From CALARM01 sp964431735 (GTDB lineage: Bacteria > Vulcanimicrobiota > SpSt-956 > JAKJGF01): a stretch of DNA of 38,068 nucleotides. Position numbers and translations under genes: made by a program. The notes beneath the pieces are model-generated. The model worked only from the letters and a program-made list of their open reading frames with translations. It was not told where the DNA came from and searched no databases. The stretch lies in assembly GCA_964431735.1 (NCBI GenBank), contig CAYSLJ010000060.1, positions 1-38,068 of the forward strand, in the 5' to 3' direction. Below are positions 18,038 to 26,385 of the stretch, piece by piece. Every line of letters begins with the position of its first letter. Within the stretch, counting starts at the first letter, position 1.

Positions 18038-18752
18038 TCTTAAGAGGCAATTCTATTTGAAGCAATCCACCCTGATAGGGCATACCTTCTGCGTGAATTC
18101 TTTCTTCTTCTATATAAAGTGTCAGTCTATCACAGCTCATGCTTACCCCTTTCTCATTACCAAGTCTTATATTACCTTCCAGAAGAAGTTTCTGCGGTTT
18201 TTCAGTATATGTTACTACATCACTGTAGAGATATTTGTCTTTCTGATTTGCTATAACATTACCTTTTGCTATGGCCATAGTATTGGTACCCCAGTAAAAT
18301 TCAAGAGCATTGCAGGTTAATCTGACAGACCCTTCTTTAAAGGCTTTATTCATTTTATCCTTTCCCGGCGTAGTAGAGCCTTTTTCCTGCAGAAACTCTA
18401 CATGTCCCTTCCATGCCCCGAACTGTCTGTCAGGATATACTACAACCTTATCTCCTCTTATTTTTGACCCGGGTCTTGTAAAATTAACATTACCGGAAAT
18501 CTCAATCACCTTGCTGTCTGTATAATAAACACCTTCCTGAGCATTTAAAGCCATTCCTGCCTGTTCTATTTTAATACCATTTCCGAGGTGTATTATTTTT
18601 GCATCATTTTCTCCCCATAGTTTGCCTGCAGATATGATGATTTTAATCAATTTTCTCTTTTCTTCTTCCGAATATGCCGAGTCCTGCATGGCAAACATAG
18701 TAAGGAAGGAAATCATAGCTGTAATAAGCAATAAATAAAAACCGATTTTCAA
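18018..18752 (-). CDS. OstA/LptC-like periplasmic protein
   Basis: 244 aa. An N-terminal membrane anchor (about residues 2-22) is followed by repeated beta-strand motifs of the LptA/OstA jelly-roll type (ISGNVNFTRPGSKIRGDKVV, IAKGNVIANQKDKYLYSDVV, LEGNIRLGNEKGVSMSCDRL). It suggests a bridge for lipopolysaccharide or another amphiphile between membranes. AAGAAGGTGA places the start at TTG 18752 with 8-nt spacing; the GTG at 18761 lies inside the Shine-Dalgarno. The C-terminus KKVKSEK and stop are encoded by the heptad array, so the original end may have been replaced. It follows the beta-propeller gene, probably in one operon. No other lpt gene is in view. Confidence 0.75.
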   Translation of the reverse strand: MKIGFYLLLITAMISFLTMFAMQDSAYSEEEKRKLIKIIISAGKLWGENDAKIIHLGNGIKIEQAGMALNAQEGVYYTDSKVIEISGNVNFTRPGSKIRGDKVVVYPDRQFGAWKGHVEFLQEKGSTTPGKDKMNKAFKEGSVRLTCNALEFYWGTNTMAIAKGNVIANQKDKYLYSDVVTYTEKPQKLLLEGNIRLGNEKGVSMSCDRLTLYIEEERIHAEGMPYQGGLLQIELPLKKVKSEK

Positions 18753-18783
18753 TATAGTCACCTTCTTGAAATTTCATATGCCG

Positions 18784-19428
18784 TTAAAATGCCGGTAAGG
18801 GAGTAACCTTTCTCTGGTTTCTGTCATATAAATATATTTCTAATCTTGCAGTTCTTACGGAAGCAAAAGTAATGAAATTACCATCGGCGCTGATAGAGGG
18901 ATTTATATCGGGAAGAAAACTGTTCAGGCCGGGAACATCGACAAATCTCTTTTCCTTTGTATCATAGAGATAAATATTCCAGAAATGTTTTCCTGTCCTG
19001 TTTGATTGAAAAACTAAAAAACGTCCGTCTCCGCTTAAAGACGGTGAAAGATCCCATCCTTTACCGTGAAGACCGGGAAGGTCAACAGGTTTCCCTTCTT
19101 TTCTGTCATACATGGCTATCTCTACATCTTTAATGTCTCTTCCTTCTACAGTAATATTATTATAGGCTATATACCGTCCATCGGGACTTATAGACGGATA
19201 GGCCCGTAATTTCATATCAGTTGTACCTTCTGTAATGAATTCTTCACTTAATATTTTCTCTGTACATATAGTTTTTGTGGTAGGTACAACAGAACTGTAC
19301 ATATAGAGTCCAAAAAATAAGAGATTTGTAATTAAAAGAATTGTAATGACGGAAAAATACTTCTTTCTTAAAGACATTCTTACAAGAACTGAACCTGCCA
19401 TTAAAAGACTTTTGAAGAGTTTTAACAT
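18784..19428 (-). CDS. TolB-like beta-propeller (PD40) anchored protein
   Basis: 214 aa. An N-terminal membrane anchor (about residues 26-48 after a basic start) is followed by about three WD40-like/PD40 blades with the signatures AYPSISPDGRYIAYNN, LSPSLSGDGRFLVFQSNR and INPSISADGNFITFAS. Blades of this kind occur in TolB and DPP-IV-type propellers. Three blades are too few for a closed propeller, so oligomerisation or truncation is possible. GGAGG (19438-19442) is 9 nt before the ATG at 19428; the upstream in-frame ATG at 19449 is therefore unlikely. It ends about 30 nt before the OstA-like gene. The cellular role is unknown. Confidence 0.75.
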   Translation of the reverse strand: MLKLFKSLLMAGSVLVRMSLRKKYFSVITILLITNLLFFGLYMYSSVVPTTKTICTEKILSEEFITEGTTDMKLRAYPSISPDGRYIAYNNITVEGRDIKDVEIAMYDRKEGKPVDLPGLHGKGWDLSPSLSGDGRFLVFQSNRTGKHFWNIYLYDTKEKRFVDVPGLNSFLPDINPSISADGNFITFASVRTARLEIYLYDRNQRKVTPLPAF

Positions 19429-19537
19429 AAAAATATACCTCCATAACATGATTTCAATAAAATTATAGCATATTATCCCGTAAAAGCAACAAAAAATAGT
19501 GACTCGTAAAGAGTAATCTATATATGAAGGACAATTA

Positions 19538-19694
19538 AATAACTATCTTAAATATATTAAATCGTGACGCGTAACGCGTAACGCGTGACGGGAGGAAAGT
19601 GTTTATTAAATGCTTATGCTCAGGTCAGTAAATAAATATCTTAAATATATTAAATCGTGACGCGTAACGCGTAACGCGTCACGCGAGGAAAGAG
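19538..19694 (+). repeat. 93-bp-spaced direct repeat containing ACGCGT arrays and a half MITE
   Basis: The segment beginning AATAACTATCTTAAATATAT (19538) recurs 93 bp later at 19631 with only a few changes. Each copy runs into an ACGCGT array (19565-19589 and 19658-19683) and a GAGGAAAG tail. The first copy continues into the half of a family A MITE ending at 19631. The region 19429-19923 holds only repeats and a promoter. Confidence 0.7.
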
Positions 19695-19697
19695 ACA

Positions 19698-19790
19698 ATT
19701 ACTGAGGTGAGCATAAATAATAAATATCTGCTCTCGTGACGCGTGACGGGAGGAAGACTGTTATTACATGCTTATGCTCAGGTCAGTAAT
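19698..19790 (-). mobile_element. MITE-like element, family A, complete inverted copy
   Basis: 93 bp, starting ATTACTGAGGTGAGCATAA and ending TTATGCTCAGGTCAGTAAT. It is the same element as 1849-1955 on the other strand, with a shorter core (GTGACGC then GTGACGG). Confidence 0.8.
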
Positions 19791-19812
19791 AAAATTCCAT
19801 TTCATATAATAT

Positions 19813-19854
19813 TTTTCACTCTTCACTTTTCACTCTTCACTTTTCACTCTTCAC
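19813..19854. repeat. heptad array (TTTTCAC / TCTTCAC)
   Basis: TCAC at 19816, 19823, 19830, 19837, 19844 and 19851, exactly 7 nt apart. A seventh TCAC at 19857 is out of register by one base. Confidence 0.85.
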
Positions 19855-19878
19855 CATCACATTTTTTTATGATATAAT
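19850..19878 (+). promoter_or_regulatory. putative promoter with array-derived -35
   Basis: TATAAT at 19873-19878 is a perfect -10. Seventeen bp upstream, TTCACC (19850-19855) is a weak -35 that belongs to the heptad array. It would drive the lipoprotein gene, whose coding frame begins about 45 nt downstream of the -10. Confidence 0.5.
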
Positions 19879-19923
19879 ATTACTTGCAAATTTCATTCCA
19901 TATTCTTCGGGGAGGCGATTGTT

Positions 19924-21702
19924 ATTAATTACAGAGCTTTATATTTTATAAGTTTTTTACTTGTTTTATGTTTTATTGCCGGTTGCGGCGGCGGAGGAGG
20001 AACGGTAAATCCTGTTGTAAATCCTACGTCAGTTATCCAGCCAACTCCGACCCAGTCGGGAGCATCTTCCGGTAATGGTCTCGGGAAAAGCGGTTATGTT
20101 TATAAAAATTCATCTTCCCAGATAGTAATTCTGGCCAGTAACAGCAATCCTCCTGCAGGTTTTACTCCTGCACAGGGTGTTACTGTAAGATATTCAAAAA
20201 ATCCTTCTCTCATTCAGAGGACAGATAGTTCGGGATATTTCAATTTCGGAACCACCCTGTCTGAAACAGGTAATTTAAATAATATTGATTTAATCGTAGA
20301 AGCTCCTTCCATACCACCGGCAGGTTACCCTGTTCTGGAAGGTGCTATGCCTGCTTCACAGCTTACAGATTTGAGAATAATTCCGCCTTATGATGATACT
20401 GCCGGTACCTTTACAATGAAAGCCGGTGATGTAGAAACTTTTTATGTGGCAGGTAAATCAGGATCTAAATGGTATACTGTTTCAGATGAAATTACCTGGT
20501 CTGTCAGCAATAATGAAGCCGGTTATTTTGCTATTCTTCCCGGTTTCTTTATATCAAATTCTGCCGGTACAGGACAGATTACTGCCACAGTTAATAACAG
20601 GACTTTATCCTTAAATCTGACTGTTGTTTCAGGTAACAGTGTCGGCACAGTAGAGGGATATGTGAAAAATCTGGCAGGAAGTCCTGTGTTATATGCTATT
20701 GTTGAAGCAGAAAGTTCTTCGGGAACTTATTCCTATTCTATGGCCATGACAGATGATAAGGGTTATTATAAGCTCTATGATTTACCTTACGGAGCTTATA
20801 ATGTAAAGGTAAGTGTTCACTACGGCCAGACTGCGGCTCAGACAAATCTATCTGTTCAGGGTGCTGTAAGACAGGATTTTACTGTTTCATCGGAAGTGTC
20901 ATCTTCTCTCAATGCTATGGTATATACCGATGAACCTGCCTATGATCCAGGCGAAACCATTAAAGCACAGGTAGGTATTATAAACATCGGTAACGAAGCT
21001 GTAAATTTACAGTACACAGGTATAAAATTCGACCTGATAAAGGAAAATCTTTATACAGGTGAAGAACTTGTTATAAATACTGTTACCTCTTCAGGAGGTT
21101 CTGCAAACATTCCTTCCATAGGAAATGTTTCTATACCTTCGACTCCAGTGAGTCTTAAAATACCGGCAGATGCAGATATGTATTCTTATTATTATGTTAA
21201 AGCCACTGTTATGTCAGGTCAGACTGTGAAAGTAGAACCGGCCTTTATAACACTGGGCTCTTATGTTCCCTATGTAACACCTGTCCCTGGAACGACTCCC
21301 ACTCCTGTTCCCGGTGGCAATGAAGATTATGAACGCCTGAAAGTAATAAAATCGAGTTTGAATAATTTATATTATGATATTTATTCACAGGCAGATAAAG
21401 CCTATTACGGTGAGGACGTAAAAAACTATGTAGATTACTACAGTGATATCCAGTACGATATCAGATATATAAGAGATGAGCTTATGCCCTCACTCGATAC
21501 TGTAACTTACCACTGGTGGCAGAATGATTTGAATAATGTTATCAGTGATTTAAATGCCTATGCGGAAAACGGAGGCACCTATAATGACCTTTATAATGCC
21601 GCTTCAAAGATTACCTATATTAAAGAGGAAGTGGCAGATGCAGAGTATAATTTAACACCTGCATCTCTGAAGAAAAAGAAGCAGGTAAATGGTGAGCGGT
21701 GA
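19924..21702 (+). CDS. secreted lipoprotein with carboxypeptidase-regulatory-like domain, non-standard start codon
   Basis: About 592 aa if begun at ATT 19924. The frame opens after a TGA at 19870-19872 and has no ATG, GTG or TTG before 20347. Yet it encodes a clear lipoprotein signal (NYRALYFISFLLVLCFIAGC, Cys21) with GGGGAGG (19909-19915) 8 nt before ATT 19924. Starting at ATG 20347 would delete about 141 residues including the signal. A Gly/Thr/Pro/Ser-rich linker follows. A CarboxypepD_reg-like beta-sandwich lies at about 241-320 (GTVEGYVKN, DDKGYYKLYDLPYGAYNVKV), then a further beta domain, a Pro/Thr linker near TPVPGTTPTPVPG and a Tyr/Asp-rich helical C-terminus. It is probably anchored to the outer membrane facing the surface or periplasm. 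The function is unknown. Confidence 0.8.
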   Translation: MNYRALYFISFLLVLCFIAGCGGGGGTVNPVVNPTSVIQPTPTQSGASSGNGLGKSGYVYKNSSSQIVILASNSNPPAGFTPAQGVTVRYSKNPSLIQRTDSSGYFNFGTTLSETGNLNNIDLIVEAPSIPPAGYPVLEGAMPASQLTDLRIIPPYDDTAGTFTMKAGDVETFYVAGKSGSKWYTVSDEITWSVSNNEAGYFAILPGFFISNSAGTGQITATVNNRTLSLNLTVVSGNSVGTVEGYVKNLAGSPVLYAIVEAESSSGTYSYSMAMTDDKGYYKLYDLPYGAYNVKVSVHYGQTAAQTNLSVQGAVRQDFTVSSEVSSSLNAMVYTDEPAYDPGETIKAQVGIINIGNEAVNLQYTGIKFDLIKENLYTGEELVINTVTSSGGSANIPSIGNVSIPSTPVSLKIPADADMYSYYYVKATVMSGQTVKVEPAFITLGSYVPYVTPVPGTTPTPVPGGNEDYERLKVIKSSLNNLYYDIYSQADKAYYGEDVKNYVDYYSDIQYDIRYIRDELMPSLDTVTYHWWQNDLNNVISDLNAYAENGGTYNDLYNAASKITYIKEEVADAEYNLTPASLKKKKQVNGER

Positions 21703-21721
21703 TAAAGCCACCGCTCACCAT
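21689..21721 (+). terminator. perfect 13-bp hairpin overlapping the lipoprotein stop codon
   Basis: ATGGTGAGCGGTG (21689-21701) pairs fully with 21709-21721 around a 7-nt loop. The TGA stop (21700-21702) lies on the inner end of the stem. There is no T-run, so intrinsic termination is doubtful; mRNA 3'-end protection is an alternative. It includes GTGA-type heptads. Confidence 0.6.
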
Positions 21722-21762
21722 GACAGTCCGGTGACAACGAAGATGAGAAACCTGTACTCCCT

Positions 21763-21797
21763 TAACGCGTCACGCGTCACGCGTTACGCGTTACGCT
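21763..21797. repeat. ACGCGT heptad array upstream of adenosine deaminase
   Basis: Five units from TAACGCG to TTACGCT in exact 7-nt register. An isolated GTGACAA unit lies upstream at 21731. Confidence 0.8.
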
Positions 21798-21872
21798 TCT
21801 CATATAAATTCACTATTTATTTTAATGAAATTATGAAGTATACTATAAATAAAATATGTTAGGAGCATTATT

Positions 21873-23099
21873 ATGACAGAAGAACAAACAAAAGAATTTT
21901 TAAGAAATATGATTGATGATCCTCTCTATGAAGAGATCCTTGCACTTCCCAAGACTGATTTACACTGTCATCTTGACGGAGGACTCAGGCTTGAGACCAT
22001 TATAGAGTTAATACAGAAACAGGGTATAGCCTATCCGATAGATAAAGATAAAATAGCCCAGATTGTTGTTAAAGACGATATGATGTTTCAAAAAGAAAAA
22101 TCTCTTGTAGAGTATTTAAAGGCTTTTGAGATAACGAGCTCTGTAATGCAGGAACCTGAATCACTCGAGAGAATTGCTTTTGAATTATGTGAAGATGCGG
22201 CAAAAGAAAATGTAAGATATCTGGAGATAAGATTTGCTCCCATACTTCATACAAACAAAGGAATGACTCTGGAAGAGGTTACAAAATCAGTATTGAGGGG
22301 TATGGAAAAAGTTGAGAAAGAATATGATATTGTTACAGGATTAATCATATGTTCAATGAGGCATTATGTTCCCTGCGGTATTGCAGATAATTTATTGCAA
22401 TCCCTGCCTTATGCGACACAGAAGGAAGCCTCTATTTATCTGGCCATGCAGGCTGCACAGCATACGGTAGAAATGGCGAAACAGGATCATCATGTAGTGG
22501 GATTTGACCTGGCAGGCGGGGAAGACGGTAATCCTGCAAAAACTTACGAGAAAGCTTTCTATTATGTTACAAACGGCTATGTTCCCATAACCATTCATGC
22601 AGGAGAAGCAGTAGGAGCGGAATCTATAGAAGAATCTATAAATTATCTTCACTGTAAACGAATCGGCCATGGCACAAATCTTTATACCAATAAACTATTA
22701 CTTACCTATTTTATGAATGAAAGAGTTCCTATGGAAATATGTCTGTCGAGCAATCTTCAGACCTGTGCGGAACTTACCAATTTTGAAGACCATCCTTTCA
22801 AGTATTATCTGGAACACAGACTCAGAACAGCCATATGTACGGATAACAGACTCGTTTCAAATACGACCGTTACAAAAGAACTTTATATTGCTGCCAAAGT
22901 GTTCAATCTAGATCTGGAACATATAAAGCTCATCATTATGCATGGTTTTAATTCAGCCCTTTATAATTCCTATTATCCTGAATCGCAGAATTCCTACAAC
23001 GGACTCAGAAGATTGAGAAACAGGGTTGAAAAGGAATTAAATTATCCTGAAGTTAAAACTATTGTGTCGGATCAATACAGTAAGAAATATAACGGATAA
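21873..23099 (+). CDS. add: adenosine deaminase
   Basis: 408 aa, a cytoplasmic zinc amidohydrolase converting adenosine (and deoxyadenosine) to inosine in purine salvage. It has the metal-binding HxH in KTDLHCHLDGGLR (H31, H33), the metal His and general acid Glu in ITIHAGEA (H242, E245), RIGHGTNL, and the metal Asp in ICTDNRLVSNTT (D324). The usual DD pair is DN here, a TDNRL variant seen in many bacterial members. AGGAG (21861-21865) sits 7 nt before the ATG. It has no purine-pathway neighbours; an orphan zinc-ribbon gene follows. A related deaminase specificity (adenine, or a modified nucleoside) cannot be excluded. Confidence 0.9.
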   Translation: MTEEQTKEFLRNMIDDPLYEEILALPKTDLHCHLDGGLRLETIIELIQKQGIAYPIDKDKIAQIVVKDDMMFQKEKSLVEYLKAFEITSSVMQEPESLERIAFELCEDAAKENVRYLEIRFAPILHTNKGMTLEEVTKSVLRGMEKVEKEYDIVTGLIICSMRHYVPCGIADNLLQSLPYATQKEASIYLAMQAAQHTVEMAKQDHHVVGFDLAGGEDGNPAKTYEKAFYYVTNGYVPITIHAGEAVGAESIEESINYLHCKRIGHGTNLYTNKLLLTYFMNERVPMEICLSSNLQTCAELTNFEDHPFKYYLEHRLRTAICTDNRLVSNTTVTKELYIAAKVFNLDLEHIKLIIMHGFNSALYNSYYPESQNSYNGLRRLRNRVEKELNYPEVKTIVSDQYSKKYNG

Positions 23100-23104
23100 T
23101 AATC

Positions 23105-23146
23105 GTGACGCGTCACGCGTAACGCGTGACGCGTGATGGGTGGCAA
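23105..23146. repeat. ACGCGT heptad array after adenosine deaminase
   Basis: Six units in register (GTGACGC, GTCACGC, GTAACGC, GTGACGC, GTGATGG, GTGGCAA) starting 6 nt beyond the deaminase stop and ending just upstream of the next gene's Shine-Dalgarno. Confidence 0.85.
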
Positions 23147-23164
23147 TAAGTCGGAGAAATGCTT

Positions 23165-23752
23165 ATGAATTCAGAAGAAGAAATTGTATGCAGGGAATGT
23201 GGCAGAACAGGTCATAAGAAATTTGCCTTTTGCAGCGGCTGTGAAGACTATTTCTGCTACAAAGACGGATGTAACTGGATTTCGAAGAAGAAGGGACTTT
23301 TTATCTGTGAAAACTGCTCTCCGGAAGAAAATCATGCAAAGTTTATTATAGATCCTTCTCTGAGAAATCTCAGAATAGAAAGACTGGAAGAGATTATTGC
23401 TATCGGAGATTATGAGGCCAGTGCCATAGAGATATTGAAATCCAGAGGGTATGTTGAAAAATACAGACTCGACAAAATAAAATATGGTAAAAACTGCGGT
23501 CTTTATTTTTTATGTGACTCCGGGTCAAAAATAAACAGAATAGGTGTCTGGAACGGACTTCATGAAACTGACAGAGGAATAGGCATTTACTCTCCTTTAG
23601 AAGACGTGATAAAAACGTACGGAGAGAATTTTACCGCAGAATCTTCCGGGAAATACATCACTTTCTACCATTATAAAGATATTAATCTGATTTTTAAACT
23701 CGTAAAAACTGGTGAAGCCAGAAAGATTGTAACAGAGATTATTCTTGTTTAA
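23165..23752 (+). CDS. zinc-ribbon protein of unknown function
   Basis: 195 aa. The N-terminal ~45 residues hold Cys pairs in CRECGRTG, CSGCEDYFC and CENC, consistent with one or two bound zinc ions. The rest is a mixed alpha/beta domain with the phrase DRGIGIYSPLEDVIKTYG. This resembles a widespread motif in small bacterial proteins where a GIxIGSxxxxVxxxYG turn recurs; here that is inferred, not identified. GGAG (23153-23156) selects the ATG at 23165, 8 nt away, over 23159. Its end overlaps the convergent downstream gene by 14 bp. There is no signal peptide, so it is probably cytoplasmic. Confidence 0.7.
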   Translation: MNSEEEIVCRECGRTGHKKFAFCSGCEDYFCYKDGCNWISKKKGLFICENCSPEENHAKFIIDPSLRNLRIERLEEIIAIGDYEASAIEILKSRGYVEKYRLDKIKYGKNCGLYFLCDSGSKINRIGVWNGLHETDRGIGIYSPLEDVIKTYGENFTAESSGKYITFYHYKDINLIFKLVKTGEARKIVTEIILV

Positions 23753-24425
23753 TTTTGTATTCAGTTAATGTTACATTACACTCACTGACAGCTCCCTGGT
23801 GGATATATTGGTAATTTAGAATGCCAAGACCTATTACATAGTCAATTATTCTTATATCAGGAGATGTTCTGTAAATGAGTGTATATCTCCTTGCACTTTC
23901 ATTGAAATTTTTTATTTGAATATAGTCAGCAGATTGAACATACCAGGCATACCAGGTATCATCTCTCTCTGTTTTGGGAAAAGTTTCCCCGCAGAACATC
24001 GGAAGGTCAAGAATTAAATCCTGCTCGTTGAGTAACGAAGAGATATCTTCTCCTTTTTTTACTTTCTCTATAAGGTCTTTATCAATTTCATAAAGTAAAT
24101 AATACTTTTTATTATCTTCTGATTTTACTATTAAATAATCGCCTCTTTTTCTGCCTTCTTCAAAAAATTGCAAATCTGCGGGATGACCTTTTAATATTGC
24201 AACAGTTATATCTCCGTTTTTTATAACATTTGTGATTTCCGTTTTCCATATTAATTTTTTTTCATATACTTTTTCTTCTATTTGATATTTTACTGTACCT
24301 CTGTAAATCCAGTAACTGCCTTTTGTCAGTGGAATTATAATAGGCATGACTTCTTCTGCACGGGAAACTAATATAGAAAGAAAAAGAAAAATTGATATGG
24401 ATGTTAAAATAATTTTATATTTCAT
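23739..24425 (-). CDS. secreted protein of unknown function
   Basis: 228 aa with an N-terminal signal peptide (about residues 1-23, MKYKIILTSISIFLFLSILV then SRAEE). The mature part is beta-rich with many aromatic residues (GSYWIYRGTVKYQ, DTWYAWYVQSADY, LNYQYIHQGAVSECNV). The YWIYRGT opening and the closing GLGILNYQYIHQGA are reminiscent of small exported proteins of unknown function in other bacteria. It lies 54 nt downstream of the radical SAM gene on the same strand, so co-transcription is likely. It overlaps the convergent zinc-ribbon gene by 14 bp at the 3' end, so no terminator separates them. Confidence 0.65.
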   Translation of the reverse strand: MKYKIILTSISIFLFLSILVSRAEEVMPIIIPLTKGSYWIYRGTVKYQIEEKVYEKKLIWKTEITNVIKNGDITVAILKGHPADLQFFEEGRKRGDYLIVKSEDNKKYYLLYEIDKDLIEKVKKGEDISSLLNEQDLILDLPMFCGETFPKTERDDTWYAWYVQSADYIQIKNFNESARRYTLIYRTSPDIRIIDYVIGLGILNYQYIHQGAVSECNVTLTEYKIKQE

Positions 24426-24479
24426 AGTTTGTTCTTTCCTCAGAATAATAATTTATATATTTATTCTATCAGAAAATTA

Positions 24480-25988
24480 CTATTTTGCCCAGACAAAAAA
24501 AGGTGCATGGTTTGATGTGAAAAAGGGCGGATTCCTCTTTATAATATCTGCAATTACAGGATTTTTTTTAAAATCTTTATCAATAAAATTTCTGACTTCT
24601 TTTCTGTTCCATCCGAAAGGATGGATGAAATCCGTATAAAGCGATAAATCTCCTTCATAAAATCCTTTTGTTTCTACAGTATTCGTGTCAGGGCCATAAA
24701 CAGGCATGTTGAAGATGGCTATATTCAAGAAATTTATATATTCACTGTGTTGAATAACAAATTCAAGGGTTTTTTGCGCTTCTATAAATGTTTCCTGCGG
24801 TGTCCCGAAGAGAAGATATATACAGGTGGCAATTCCTGATTTTTTAAGATTTTTTAAGATAGTGGAAACCATGGTTAAATCTATGCCTTTTTGCATCTTA
24901 TCCAGCACATGCGGGGCCCCTGATTCGAGACCGAGTTTTAACATTACGCAACCTGATTTTTTAAGTGATAAAGTAAAATCTTCTTCTCCAAGATCTGGCG
25001 TAAATCTTGTGAAACAATACCAGGGAACATAAAGAGGATTCTCTGCCAGTTTTTTCATGAGAGAAGGCGCTGTGGCATTATCCAGTAAATGTATCATTAC
25101 AGGGTCTGTTTCTTCTGTGAGGTATTTCAGGTCAGCCAGAACTTTTTCATGGGCCACAGGCTTATAGAGATTCTTCTCCGCTCTTTCGGGACAGAAGGAA
25201 CATTTATTCCAGTAACAGCCGGTAGAAGTACTGTAAGGAAGGATATTACCCGGAGCAAGATATTTTCTATGGGGAAAAAGTGAGTAATCCGGGCAATAAT
25301 TATCCTGTAGCGGGATTTTCCCTGTCATTTCAATCAGCTTATATTCACCGGCGCCGTCTATGAACCTGTCAATGAGTCCACCGAAAGGATTTTTCCACGC
25401 AGGATTTCTCATCCACGATGTGACAAGACCTCCTCCGAGAACAATTTTTATGTCACGATAATGTTTCCTTAAAAAACCTGCCATGGCAAAGGTGCAGAGA
25501 GCCTGGCTCAGATAATTCAATGAAAAACCGGCGATTGAAGGTTTTTCTGCTTCTATAATGTCTCTTAACCCTGTATTGAAATATGGATAAAAAGGATTTT
25601 TCTCGAAAGTTTCTGCTGATTCTATCAGATCCTTACTTTTTACAGGAGATAGATTTCCAGTTCTGTAATCAGAAAGACTCATTTGAATACCGCCTGTTTT
25701 CCCCTTTATTTGAATCAATCTGTTTATATCCATGACAGCCCGTTTATAAGTGTCGAAATTATGATATTTGCCTTTTAAATAAGCCAGATTCAGTGAGAGA
25801 TTTTTCCATGCTCTTTTAGTCCATGTGTCACAAAGATCAGGTTTTTCTTCCAGAATAGTATAGATACCTTCCAGATTTGCGTCCAGAATATTATGTTTTA
25901 TGCCATGACCTTTCAGGAAGCCGGATAATTTTGCAATCCCGGCAGGAGGCTCACATGGTTTTGTTACGGGCGGATTTATGATAAGCAT
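24480..25988 (-). CDS. radical SAM protein with B12-binding-like N-terminus
   Basis: 502 aa. The N-terminus (LIINPPVTKPCEPPAGIAKL and the LDANLEG that follows) matches the Rossmann-like cobalamin-binding region typical of class B/BchE-like radical SAM enzymes, though the cobalamin His motif is not obvious. The [4Fe-4S] motif is CYWNKCSFC, a CX4CX2C spacing rather than CX3CX2C. The barrel continues with LGLESGAPHVLDKMQKGI and ATCIYLLFGTPQET, both characteristic of the family. The likely reaction is a radical modification (methylation, ring rearrangement or peptide modification) of an unknown substrate. GGAG lies about 10 nt before the ATG. Downstream is a secreted protein; upstream are gene remnants. 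Confidence 0.85.
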   Translation of the reverse strand: MLIINPPVTKPCEPPAGIAKLSGFLKGHGIKHNILDANLEGIYTILEEKPDLCDTWTKRAWKNLSLNLAYLKGKYHNFDTYKRAVMDINRLIQIKGKTGGIQMSLSDYRTGNLSPVKSKDLIESAETFEKNPFYPYFNTGLRDIIEAEKPSIAGFSLNYLSQALCTFAMAGFLRKHYRDIKIVLGGGLVTSWMRNPAWKNPFGGLIDRFIDGAGEYKLIEMTGKIPLQDNYCPDYSLFPHRKYLAPGNILPYSTSTGCYWNKCSFCPERAEKNLYKPVAHEKVLADLKYLTEETDPVMIHLLDNATAPSLMKKLAENPLYVPWYCFTRFTPDLGEEDFTLSLKKSGCVMLKLGLESGAPHVLDKMQKGIDLTMVSTILKNLKKSGIATCIYLLFGTPQETFIEAQKTLEFVIQHSEYINFLNIAIFNMPVYGPDTNTVETKGFYEGDLSLYTDFIHPFGWNRKEVRNFIDKDFKKNPVIADIIKRNPPFFTSNHAPFFVWAK

Positions 25989-26021
25989 ATTTCTGTTACT
26001 CCAGGATTTTTTATCATATTA

Positions 26022-26204
26022 TCACGATGTTTTTTTATTTTCAATAGGTGCTACATTATTGTCTTCGAAAAAAAATCTACCGATATCATCCGGTTTATCA
26101 TAAAGACCGCAAAATACCCCCTCTATAGCTGAAGGCTTAGGACTGTAAGTAATATTCTTAATCGTGCAGGTGAAAAAGCAAAAATATTCAATGAAAGTCA
26201 GGAT
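26022..26204 (-). pseudogene. gene remnant without a start codon (C-terminal fragment or eroded small gene)
   Basis: The frame ends with TGA (26022-26024), 34 nt before the radical SAM start. It reads plausibly as protein over its last ~43 codons (ITYSPKPSAIEGVFCGLYD, then KPDDIGRFFFEDNNVAP). No ATG, GTG or TTG occurs in the frame after the stop at 26205-26207, and coding character fades near 26150. It is best explained as the 3' end of a gene whose 5' part was lost to insertions. A short peptide gene with an unusual start is less likely. Confidence 0.45.
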
Positions 26205-26242
26205 TTAAGTAAAATAAAGGAAGGGGCATTAGATGAGATATT
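26133..26242 (+). pseudogene. transposase fragment (ALDEIF-motif DDE family)
   Basis: The plus-strand frame contains AKIFNESQDLSKIKEGALDE followed by IF. This resembles the region around the first catalytic Asp of a known group of DDE transposases that read GALDEIFQG at this point. The similarity ends at about 26242, where the family A MITE end begins. No start, and neither the second Asp nor the Glu motif, is present. It is a small relic. Confidence 0.45.
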
Positions 26243-26266
26243 TATTATTTATGCTCACCTCAATAA
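26237..26266 (+). mobile_element. half copy of family A MITE (right end)
   Basis: ATATTTATTATTTATGCTCA and the following CCTCAATAA match the right end of the family A element. No partner end lies nearby. Confidence 0.6.
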
Positions 26267-26272
26267 ATGGTC

Positions 26273-26335
26273 GTGACGCATCACACGTGACAGGTTTAAT
26301 CCCTGCGCATCACGCATTACGTATTACGCATACGA
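26273..26335. repeat. heptad array (GTGACGC to CATTACG)
   Basis: Nine units in register. The inner part matches 34304-34352 closely, sharing the GGTTnAATCCCTGCGCATCAC-like centre. A decayed ATTATTATGAAACTACCTAT follows, related to the element at 34366-34387. Confidence 0.75.
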
Positions 26336-26385
26336 GATTATTATGAAACTACCTATAAAGAAATCACCATCAGGTTACAATACTG

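Noticed and set aside
24346..24639. Plus-strand frame overlapping the radical SAM and secreted genes
   Set aside because: It is antisense to two well-supported genes and shows no independent evidence of translation.
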